Assembly (NCBI GenBank): GCA_928212115.1
Contig: CAKMRJ010005745.1
Coordinates: 213,806,447 to 213,870,446, forward strand
DNA: 64,000 nt
Source: Lactuca virosa
Taxonomy: Eukaryota > Streptophyta > Magnoliopsida > Asterales > Asteraceae
Direction of reading: 5' to 3'
Shown piece after piece: positions 55,425 to 64,000 of this stretch (the first letter of the stretch is position 1; each line of letters opens with the position of its first letter). The translations under genes and the position numbers were made by a program. The notes under the pieces were generated by a model, which was given only the letters and a program-made list of their open reading frames with translations, had not been told where the DNA came from and did not search any database.

Positions 55425-57075
55425 GTTGCAAATAAATAATCTCATCCCTAGCCCTATTTAACTCCGTCTCCTTCAGCTCAATCCACATCCTTCTCTCCTC
55501 ACTGTTTGAAGACACCCTGCTGAGTTGGTCAGTTAGGTTAGAGTTCGCTAAGCGAGTTTGCATGAGACTACCACTTAAGTTAGAAAATTTAAATTTTAAT
55601 TCATTTAATTCTTCTTCATAATTTGTTACTGGAACTTTAAGTGATTCAAGGATGGATTGTACCTTTTTGATCAGCCGATCACAGTCGTTGATCTTCTCAC
55701 TCACGGGCTTGGCTGCAAAGCACTTGTCCTCAGTCAGGTTCGGCTCCTTATGCTCACTTTCGGTTGGTCTTCCAGCTGTAACCATCAAACATTTTCCAGC
55801 CGAACCAGTATCCCTCACCATATAAGCTCTTCCATGTGTGGGTTTTCTTACTTCTTCATCCTCAAAATCGGTTGACCAGACTTCAACGCCACCAAACTCA
55901 TCTTCATCCACATTTTCCTGCACAATCAAAGCATTCATTGAACTGTTAGTTGCCTTCTTTCTCTTGATTTCTTCTAACTTTCGTATGTAGTACGCCTCAT
56001 CATCTTCACCATCCATTTTCTCAGCCATCTTCCTTAGCATGTAATCTTTGGCAAAGTGATTATTGCCATGACAGTAATTGCAGTCGAATCCAGAGTCTCC
56101 TGCAAGCTTGCTTTCCTTCTTGTCATCATCCTTTTGATAGGTATTCTTCGTTTCTTCTTTCACCTTCTCAGAACTGTAACTTCCTTGCCAGTTTCGGTTC
56201 TTATTGACAGGGAACTTCTTTCGTGCAAACTTCTTTGGATTGGTGACCATCATTGCATATTCTTCGCCTGTAAGGTCACACTCAGAGATATCTGACTCCT
56301 CCTCTTCTTCTGCAACACTTTTGCCTTTTGAGACAAGGGCCAACGATCCCACACCCGAAACTATCTTCGCCTCCTTGGTTACTACATTCTCGTGGGATTT
56401 AAGTATGCCCACCAGTTTTGCTAGTGAGTAAGATTTAAATTGTTCGTGAGCTTTCACTGTTGAAACCACTGCCATCCATTCTGGTCATAAGCCATTCATG
56501 AAGGTTAATTTTTGCTCGATCAATTTTCTTTCTATACCATGCTTGATCATCTTGCTAAGGAGATGATTGAAGCAATCGAAGGTATGTATCAGTTTCTCTT
56601 CAGGTTTCTGTTCGAAAATTGCAAATTCTGAGAGCAGCAAGGTTTGAATAGAGTGTTCTAGATCTTCATCGGTTGAGTAGAGTTCTTTCAACCTATCCCA
56701 GATTTCTTTAGCCGTCGTGCATGAACCAACTAACCGAAAAGTGTCAGATTGTAGTGCGAATCTGATCATTCTCATGGCCTTCACATTACATAACACCTTG
56801 TCCTTTTCATCCTGTGGCATCTTATCTACGTCCGCCACGAGCTGATTATATTCTTTTTGAGTCTTCACTGTACTGTTCGTTCCAGAGTGAACAAACGGCT
56901 CAAGCGTGATAGCTTCCCAGATGAGATAACCATTATCTTTAGATCCAACCACGTAATCTTCAAAGTGATGCGCCCATACTTCATAGTCTTGAGTGTAGAG
57001 AATGGGAACCCTTGTAGTAGATCCAATGCTGTTGGAGATGTTGATGGGATTAGTTTGAGAATCTTCGTGAGACAT
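55425..57075 (-). pseudogene. gag: Element A gag, N-terminal half
   Basis: The ATG at 57075 begins MSHEDSQTNPINISNS, followed by the UBN2-type core (YTQDYEVWAHHFEDYV, LVGSCTTAKEIWDRL, EQKPEEKLIHTF). A TGA near 56485 interrupts NGL/PEWMAVVST; B has an arginine codon there, suggesting CGA to TGA. The knuckle reads CNYCHGNNHFAKDY, with the last cysteine replaced by tyrosine. A long helical segment (KKVQSILESLKVPVTNYEEEL) runs to the B insertion point and continues at 45016. Confidence 0.88.
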
Positions 57076-57264
57076 GGTGAGCCTTTCCGTAGAACTGCTA
57101 GAATCAGACCTGTAAACTTGAGATTAGGGTTTTATCAAACACACGAGTTACCCTCGACAGGAAGAAGACGACTTCTTTATATTCGATAAAAGCAGAAACC
57201 CTAAAGAATTCTTAACACAGAAGGAATGTGTATTGATCACACAGTCTCCTGCTCTGATAGCAAT
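57076..57264 (-). other. Element A leader and primer-binding site
   Basis: The primer site on the minus strand, near 57263-57248, reads TTGCTATCAGAGCAGG: one mismatch to the B site, also one base from the LTR. The short leader has a TTTACAG|GT acceptor-like site near 57115 before gag. Confidence 0.75.
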
Positions 57265-57367
57265 TGTTAGAACAATGTTCTTATCGGATCGATAGATTCT
57301 AAGCAGAAACACAATTAAAGACGTAATGAAGAACACATGAATGGTTTAACTGATGTCGAATGATTAA
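57265..57367 (-). repeat. Element A 5' LTR fragment, cut by element D
   Basis: Matches the inner end of 34424-34525. It stops at ATTAA (57363-57367), the presumed D target duplication whose partner is outside the window. Confidence 0.85.
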
Positions 57368-59001
57368 TGTAACAGCGTAAATTTCAAGACGATTTTTCAC
57401 TTTTAAAAATGAAATTTCATTCATACATATTCTCAAATCTCATTGTATCACATGTCAAAACCATGAAAACACATCCCAAGATTAAAACGTATAAAACTCC
57501 GATAGTGTGTACTGATCATGCTGGCGCCTTCCCGCGATCCTCACTGGTACCAGAAACACATAACACAAAACACTATAAGCATAAATGCTTAGTGAGTTCC
57601 GCAAAATAGCACATATAACACATATTAACCACTCGAGGCTATAACTCTGTGGGCTCACTGGCCCTAACTCTGTGGACCCTCTGGTCCTAACTCTGTGGAC
57701 CTTCCGGTCCTAACTCTATAAAATCTGGAATAAACACAGCATAAATCACATAGAAATAATGCAGTGCAACACATCACATACATAGCATATAAGATACTCT
57801 GTCACATAACTCTACTTACCACTCAAGGTAAAGTATAGTGAGAAGACTCACCTCGGATAACTCGGAAACCCTCGAACTCGGAAATACTGATCTAGCCTCC
57901 GCCTAATCACATAAAATAATTACTCTAATCAATACGACTTTCAAAGACTAGGCTAATCCCTCTCTACGCTCTCTAAGGAGGGTAAAAGACCATTCTACCC
58001 CTCCAATGGCTCAAAAGTCCAAACATTGACTAAACCCCAAAAGTCAACGAAGTCAACTCACGTCAACGGTCAACTTTGACCAGACTCGTCGAGTGCACTC
58101 GGGCGATTCGGCGAGTCCACGCGGGTCCCCTGAACCCTTCTAAGCCTCACTTGGCACGTCGAGTCCCTCCTCTACTCGCCGGGTTACTCTGCAACGAATC
58201 GCATGGCAACCCCGGCTCGACTCGTCGAGTCCACTTATGGACTCGGCGAGTTGCCCCCATAACAACTCTCAAATAACCTTCTGAGGTCAGATCTGCTTCT
58301 CTAAACTATAGATCTGACTTCCCCACGACCAATAACCACGTAAAGGTCGAAACTTGACTCACATGCAATGCACCCAAGGCTTTCCTTGGTGAAATGGCTT
58401 CTAAAATGGCAACCTAGTATCCTTTCCTCCATAAAACAACATAAAGCAGAATGGGGAAGGCTCTCTGGACCTCTATGGGTCCAGATCCGAGGTCTAACAC
58501 AGCAAGGGACCACAAACTCAACTTTTCAAGCCCTAAAAGGTTATAGAAAACCCTAGATCATAGATCTTAACCCAAAACAGAAAGGAAGTTCGATTTGATA
58601 CCTCAACAGTGTAGATCTGAACTTGAAAACCCTGGATCCACAGCTCCCTTGACCTCCTCTTGCTGGAAACAACTTCTCCTTTGCTAAATCAAACCAAAAT
58701 CGATCAATATGGCCTTATCACTCTCTCAACTCGCTCAAGCTCTCAAGGGGCACTCTCTTAGGATAGGTAGCCGCACAAGAGGGCTATAAGGTCCTTTAAA
58801 TAGGGCTCAGGCCCGGGGATTTAGGGTTTCAGCCCACAACGTGGACTCGTCGAGTCCCCCCTTTCCGACTCGTCGAGTCCGCTCATTAATCCAGTCAGCA
58901 AACGCGATCCTACTCGACGAGTGCAAGCGTCAACTCATCGAGTCCCTCTCTTTTACTCAAAAACATGATCAAACACAATACCTTGAAATCTGGATGTTAC
59001 A
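57368..59001 (-). repeat. Element D 3' LTR (1,634 bp)
   Basis: TG...CA ends; the second copy is outside the window, so the boundary rests on homology to the N LTR ends and the adjoining purine tract. It contains a GGACC...GGTCC array (57635-57720), a donor-like GAGGTGAGTC (57854-57846), ACTCG motifs (58080-58250), TATA CCCTATTTAAAGG (58806-58794), AAACCCTAAA (58830-58821), and palindromes at 58846-58856, 58868-58878, 58912-58922 and 58933-58943. Confidence 0.85.
58794..58943 (-). promoter_or_regulatory. Element D U3 promoter: ACTCG palindromes, telo-box, TATA
   Basis: Four ACTCG-N-CGAGT-type sites (the one at 58933 is ACTCATCGAGT) precede AAACCCTAAA and then CCCTATTTAAAGG, in the same order and spacing style as N. 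Confidence 0.62.
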
Positions 59002-59016
59002 ATTCTCCCCCACTAG
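59002..59016 (-). other. Element D polypurine tract
   Basis: Minus strand AGTGGGGGAGAAT next to the LTR start; N has the same tract in slightly changed form. Confidence 0.85.
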
Positions 59017-59018
59017 AA

Positions 59019-59782
59019 TCAGACTTCGCCCTCGAAGTCTTGCTCCGCAAACAACTCTGGATGCTACTCCCGCATCTCCAACTCCGGCTCCCAAGTCAGC
59101 TCGGACCCTCTCCGATGCTGCCACTGGACTTGAACCAGGGGCACCTCCTTGTTCCTCAGAACCTTGATCTTCGATCCACAATCGCAACCGGCCTCTCAAC
59201 ATAATTCAGGCTTGCATCCACCTGAATATCTCCCAATGGCACCACCGCCGACTCGTCGGCTATACACTTCCTCAACTGAGACACGTGGAAGGTATCATGA
59301 ATCTGGCTCAACTCCGAAGGTAGTTCCAAACCGTATGCTACCCTGCCCACCCTCGCGGTCACCCTGAATGGACCAATATACTGGGGCCCCAACTTGCCCC
59401 TCTTCCTGAATCGGATCACTCCTTTCCAAGGATATACCTTTAGGAGTACGGAGTCTCCCACCTGGAACTCAAGCTCGGATCGTCGCCTATCCGCATAACT
59501 CTTCTGGCGACTCTGAGCTGTCAACAACCTCTGCCTGACCTGCCATATCTGCTCTGTCGTCTGAAGCACTAACTCAGTGCTACCCAACACTCGCTGCCCG
59601 ACCTTTCCCCAACAGATGAGAGTCCGACACCTCCTTCCATACAACAACTCAAAGGGAGGCATACCGATACTCGAATGGTGGCTGTTGTTATAAGAAAACT
59701 CAGCCAACGGCAGATACGTGTCCCAACTTCCTCCGAAGTCCAACACACATGCCCTAAGCATGTCCTCAAGCGTCTGAATCAT
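59019..59782 (-). pseudogene. pol: Element D integrase C-terminus and chromodomain-like tail
   Basis: Starts at the catalytic-Glu helix (MIQTLEDMLRACVLDFGGSW), then FSYNNSHHSSIGMPPFELLYG, SYADRRRSELEFQVGD and the GPQYIGPF module. The frame shifts near 59160, and the tail (VPLVQVQWQHRRGSELTWE) continues in another frame with one stop before the terminal TGA at 59019. Such tails resemble chromodomains of chromoviruses, which guide integration to chromatin; the lineage call is inferred. Confidence 0.83.
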
Positions 59783-61095
59783 CCGCTCGCTCTGACCGTC
59801 CGTTGTGGGTGGTATGCAGTACTGAAATGCAGCCTCATACCCAACTCATCATGTAATTTCTTCCAGAACCTGGAAGTGAAACGCACATCTCGATCCGACA
59901 CGATCGAGATCGGTACTCCATGTCGCGATACCACCTCTCTCACATACAACTCTGCTAGCCTTTCAGTAGAAGAGCTCTCACTGATAGTAAGGAAATGAGC
60001 GCTCTTCGTCAACCGGTCAATGATCATCCAAATTGCATCGACACCTCTCGCAGTCCTCGGCAATTTGGTGATAAAATCCATGGAAATCTGTTCCCACTTC
60101 CACTGGGGAATCTCAAGTGGCTGCAACTTGCCATGCGGCCGCTGGTGCTCGGCCTTGACCCCGCGACAGGTTAACCACCTCTCCACAAACCACGCAACAT
60201 CCCTCTTCATACAGGGCCACCAATAGTCTCTCTTCAGGTCCAAATACATCTTAGTGGCCCCGGGATGGATCGAAAACCTCGATCTGTGCGCCTCCTCCAT
60301 CAGAATGGTACGTGCCCCGCCCTTAAATGGCAACCATATCCGACCCTGAAAGGCCATAAGCCCTCGACTATCGGCAATGAACTCAGATACCTGCCCGATC
60401 ACCCGCTCTCTCTTGCGGTTCTCTGGTCTCATGGCCTCTACCTGAGCTTCCCGAATGGTGTCCAATACCAGAGTCATCACCGTCATCCTCATACAAACAT
60501 CTCGTATCGGGGCACTCTCCGCCCTACGACTCAAGGCATCGGCTACAACGTTAGCCTTGCCCGGGTGGTACAAGATCTCGCACTCATAATCCATTAACAC
60601 ATCCAACCATCTCCTCTGGCGCATATTCAGGTTGGGCTGATCCATCAGATACTTCAAGCTCTTGTGGTCCGTGTATATGGTACACCGAACCCTATACAAA
60701 TAGTGACGCCAGATCTTGAGGGCGAACACCACTGCCCCCAACTCCAGATCGTGAGTAGGATACCTCGCCTCGTGAGGTTTCAGCTGCCTTGATGCGTATG
60801 CTATCACGTGCCCTCTCTGCATTAGCACCACACCCAATCCCGATATCGACGCGTCACAATACACCACAAAGTCCTCCATCCCCTCCGGAAGGGCTAACAC
60901 TGGGGCTTCGCATAATCTCTGGCGAAGTGTCTCGAATGAGGCCTGCTGCTCTGGGCCCCAAATGAAAGCCACACCCTTCCGAGTCCACCTGGTGAGAGGA
61001 ACAGCAATCCTGGAGAAATCCTTAATAAATCTCCTATAATAGTCGGCCAACCCCAGAAAACTCCTGATCTCGGTGGGGGATCTCGGCACCTCCAA
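59783..61095 (-). pseudogene. pol: Element D RT connection, RNase H and integrase core
   Basis: RT end PTEIRSFLGLADYYRRFI. RNase H with YCDASISGLGVVLMQRG, ELGAVVFALKIWRHYL, YTDHKSLKYL and VVADALSRR, all catalytic positions present. Integrase zinc module HRSRFSIHP with WLTC, where the first cysteine is replaced by tryptophan. Core MDFITKLP and IVSDRDVRFTSRFW. At about 59805 one extra base shifts the frame just before the DGQSER motif. Confidence 0.88.
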
Positions 61096-61823
61096 CTCAT
61101 CACCGCCTCAATCTTGGCCGGATCGACCAATATCCCCTTCTGGTTAACGAGATGTCCCAGGAACTGGACCTCTCGTAACCAAAAATCACACTTGGAGAAT
61201 TTGGCGTAAAGCCTCTCCGATCTCAGAACTCCAAGGATATCTCTCAAATGCTCCTCATGCTGCTCTCTGGATCTCGAATACACCAATATATCATCAATGA
61301 ACACTATCACCAAACGATCCAACATCGGTCTGCACACTCTGTTCATAAGATCCATGAATGTCGCCGGTGCATTGGTGAGTCCGAAAGGCATAACCACGAA
61401 CTCGTAATGTCCATAGCGAGTCCTAAACGCCGTCTTCTGGATATCCTCATCACGCACTCTCATCTGATGATATCCAGACCTCAGATCGATCTTGGAGAAC
61501 CAAGACGCTCCCTGTAACTGATCGAATAAATCATCGATCCTCGATAAGGGGTAACGGTTCTTGACCGTTAACTTGTTCAACTCCCGGTAATCAATACACA
61601 TCCGGTGTGAACCATCCTTTTTCTTGACAAAAAGGATCGGCGCTCCCCACGGCGAGCTACTCGGCCGAATAAACCCCTTCCCCAGCAGCTCCTGAAGCTG
61701 TGAGGATAACTCCTGCATCTTTGGTGGCGCAAGGCGATAGGGTGCCTTGGCAATAGGCGCCGCTCCCGGAACCAAGTCAATGCGAAACTCCTCCACCTGC
61801 CTCTCAGGAGGCACACCCGGCAA
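60894..61823 (-). pseudogene. pol: Element D reverse transcriptase
   Basis: A clean RT: APYRLAPPKMQEL, WGAPILFVKKKDGSHRMCID, YRELNKLTVKNRYPLSRIDD, FSKIDLRSGYHQ, MPFGLTNAPATFMDLMNRV and the catalytic VFIDDILVYS, then FSKCDFWLREVQFLGHLV. It shifts frame at about 61080 into the RNase H frame; codons of this frame below about 61080 are out of phase. Otherwise this domain is complete. Confidence 0.9.
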
Positions 61824-62390
61824 CTCCTCGGGGAAAGCATCCGGGAACTCCCCGCACTATCGGAACCTCATCGACCGATCTCGGCCTCTTCGCATCTACT
61901 CTCGTATCCATCACATAGGCCACAACCCCACTACAGCCCTGCTGTAGGCTCTGCCTCGCTCTAGCGGCCGAACAAAACACTGATCCAGAATGGGTACCCT
62001 CGTCGTACACCGTAAGCACTCCCCCACTAGGGTCTCATATGGTCACCAGCTGTCGCTCGCAGTCGATAACCGCTCCAAACCTGCTCAACCAGTCCATGCC
62101 CACGATGACACAGACATCTCCCATCGCAATCGGGACTAAATCAATTGGAAACCCAACGCCGAATATCTCGAGTACACATCCTCGAATCACATCAGTGGCA
62201 TACACCACTCTCTCGTCAGCTATAGAAACTCGCAGAGGTCGACTCAATGTCTCCCGACTGATACCGATGTGCTGAATGAAGGCTAATGATACAAAAGATC
62301 AACTCGCACCCGAGTCAAATAACACCAAGGCAGGTACAGAACTTACAAGAAAAGTACCTACGCACATCATATTATAAGCACAATATCTCA
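61824..62390 (-). pseudogene. pol: Element D protease
   Basis: ALVLFDSGAS near 62325 is the retropepsin active site, followed at once by a TGA where the family has arginine (CGA to TGA likely). The rest (LVPIAMGDVCVIVGMDWLSRF) is open to 62035, then another stop leads to the linker to RT (61804-62019). Confidence 0.8.
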
Positions 62391-62394
62391 AACA

Positions 62395-63527
62395 TCAAAT
62401 GAATACATGAAAAAAATACATACCAGCCACGACATCGGGCGCTGCACGGACCTCCTCCGCTGTCAACTGGAAGGCTCTTCCTCGTGCCTTCGGTGCCTCG
62501 GCCTTTACCGGCCTACTCTCGGTAGCTCGTACAGCAGCAGGGGCAGATCCCTGTGATGCTCCCTGTGCTGACCCCCGCAACTGCGGACACTCGGCCTTCC
62601 GGTGTCCGGTCTGGTTGAAGTGAAAATAGACTGCAAACCCTTTGGGGCAATCCTTGGCCATGTGCCCCTCCCTGCCACACTTGTAGCAAGACCCTACTCT
62701 GCAAATCCCCTCATGACTCTTGCCGTACTTGCCACAAGTGCGGCCCTTCTGGTTCCCTGATCTCGAATCGGCGGGCTTAGCCCGCTTGGCTGCCGGCTGG
62801 GACAAAGTCGGTCGCCGATCCCTCGTCTGAGACTGTTCGCCACGAACTCGCGGATGTCTCTCCTCAAAATGCTCAAATACCGACTCATGCGTGCCTGCTC
62901 GGAAGACACGTGCTCAGGGCAGAACATCGCCCTCTCATGGAACATCCTGGTGATCACAGTAAGAGACTCGGTACCCTGCTTGAGGGACAAGAACTCCTGG
63001 GCCAAACGTTCCCTTTCCACCGGGGGAACGTACTCATCACGAAACATAGCGGTGAACTTCTCCTAGGTCACCGCGGAAAGCTCTGTAGAAGAATAGTGTG
63101 CTGTCACAAACTTCCACCAGTCCTTCGCTCCCAAGCGAAGCTGGTTCAGCGCGAACCGAACTCTCACATGCTCCGGAAAAGAACACGTATAGAAGCATGC
63201 CTCGATGTCAGAAATCCATCTCATCACAGCAATCGGATCCTGCGTCCCATCAAACTCTGGTGGCTTCGTGTTGTTGAACTCCCGGAACAGCAACGAATCG
63301 CCACCATGAGGTCTTGCAGAAGCAACAGCCGTAGTGGCCGCAACAGCCGCAGCCTCAGTAATCGATGCGTATCTCTCGTCGAAAGTCTCAATCAGGGTGG
63401 TCTTAATAGACCCAAACATCTCTGGTATCTCTGCGCGGATCGCCGCAGCCACCTCCTCGTGGATCATCTGGCGGAGCTCCTAATCACTCACTCCGCTGGT
63501 CTCTGGTCTGTGGCGTGTCCCAACCAT
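62395..63527 (-). pseudogene. gag: Element D gag
   Basis: The ATG at 63527 (MVGTRHRPETSGVSD) follows an acceptor-like TTGTATTTCAG by seven bases. A TAG at 63482-63480 interrupts at codon 16. The frame then runs through EEVAAAIRAEIPEMFGSIKT, GAKDWWKFVTAHYSS, another break at about 63060, then EYVPPVERERLAQEFL, and after a frameshift near 62800 the knuckles: CGKYGKSHEGIC, CYKCGREGHMAKDC and a third in which the first cysteine position is lost (YFHFNQTGHRKAEC). It ends GRAFQLTAEEVRAAPDVV, a tail also readable in N. Confidence 0.87.
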
Positions 63528-63535
63528 GATGTCTC

Positions 63536-64000
63536 TGAAATACAACACAAAATATCAAAGACTCGCTCGAGTATGCACACACTCGATATCCCATTCCTAC
63601 TCGATCCCTGGTACCCTAAGGATTCTTACTTAGGCTGCATACTGATCCGGTCTCTTTAGTAGTACGGGCCCAATACTACCGTCCACACCGCATCAGTATT
63701 CATCCCAAGTCCTCTTCCTAGGATCCTAAATCCCAAGTACTCTACTCTCACTATGCATAGGCTACTCTCTAGCAAACCTCTCATAAGCTCCTCGCTGCTA
63801 CCTACTCACTCTCAAGCGTCTCCTAGCAGCAAAACCCCTAGGCTAAGGCATCACAAACCAGGCCACTGTAGTCCTAATAATAATACCTAGCCTACTCTAA
63901 CATGCATAACATATCATATCATATCTCATAACACCTAATATAAGGGTGTTTTAGGAAATCACCGTTCGGGTGCTGGCTGATCGTACACAGTGCTCTGCTC
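63536..64000 (-). other. Element D leader (partial) with palindrome
   Basis: Untranslated. GTAGTACGGGCCCAATACTAC at 63659-63679 corresponds to the N palindrome with one extra base. The CTGGCTGATCGTAC words near 63972 are shared with N (13217-13231) and C (32541-32555). Confidence 0.75.

Larger units (their letters stand above)
34424..57367 (-). mobile_element. Element A: Sirevirus-like Ty1/copia with large accessory gene
   Basis: The minus-strand order is 5' LTR fragment (57367-57265), primer site, gag, protease, integrase, RT, RNase H, 50-bp repeat array, internal promoter, accessory gene, purine tract and 3' LTR. Without B the internal part is about 12 kb. An extra reading frame after pol and an AAAGGGGGAGAT purine tract are Sirevirus traits. 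B interrupts gag and D interrupts the 5' LTR. Confidence 0.9.
57368..64000 (-). mobile_element. Element D: Ty3/gypsy gag-pol retrotransposon, incomplete in window
   Basis: The 3' LTR, purine tract, pol, gag and leader read on the minus strand; primer site and 5' LTR lie beyond 64000. LTR and leader motifs match N closely and C partly. The coding region is nearly full length but contains several single-base lesions. Confidence 0.92.

Overview
The window is plant nuclear DNA made almost entirely of nested LTR retrotransposons. I see no host gene, rRNA, tRNA or CRISPR. Long-LTR Ty3/gypsy elements, a Sirevirus-type Ty1/copia pair and LTR motifs such as ACTCGTCGAGT suggest an Asteraceae genome, probably lettuce (Lactuca). 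That assignment is from memory of the repeat style and was not searched.

Layout, with labels used throughout. X: old degenerate copia fragment, minus strand, 440-2839. G: gypsy element, minus strand, 2845-19001, LTRs about 2.9 kb, target duplication ACTTA, inserted beside X; it has only a small gag and no pol. N: gypsy element, minus strand, 7631-15428, target duplication TTTGG, inserted in the gag of G; it has gag but no pol. C: gypsy gag-pol element, minus strand, from 19582; its 5' LTR is cut at 34423. E: gypsy element, plus strand, 21935-28362, target duplication CTTGT, inserted in the integrase of C; its 5' LTR is fused to the middle of RT. A: Sirevirus-like copia, minus strand, 34424-57367, inserted in the 5' LTR of C. 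B: Sirevirus-like copia, plus strand, 45022-55419, target duplication GTCTC, inserted in the gag of A. D: gypsy gag-pol element, minus strand, from 57368 past the window end, inserted in the 5' LTR of A. Insertion order is X before G before N; C before E and A; A before B and D.

Most gag and pol frames are broken by stops and frameshifts, so mobility of these copies would depend on helpers. The exception is a 1,124-codon uninterrupted reading frame in A, downstream of pol. It has its own TATA box, a short leader and a strong start context, so it looks like a separately transcribed accessory gene. B carries a 5'-truncated homologue.

Three patterns cut across the gypsy families. First, there is a splice-acceptor-like CAG immediately before every gag start (G, N, C, D), and a GGTGAG donor-like site inside the LTR of G, N, D and E. 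Together they predict a leader intron that contains the primer-binding site. Second, inside that leader N and D carry a 20-21-nt palindrome with a GGGCCC centre, like a retroviral dimerisation hairpin. Third, the LTR promoters share an AAACCCTA box next to TATA, and each family has its own upstream array of short repeated, often palindromic motifs. Together these suggest that the gag-only element N depends on relatives for pol while keeping common packaging and expression signals.
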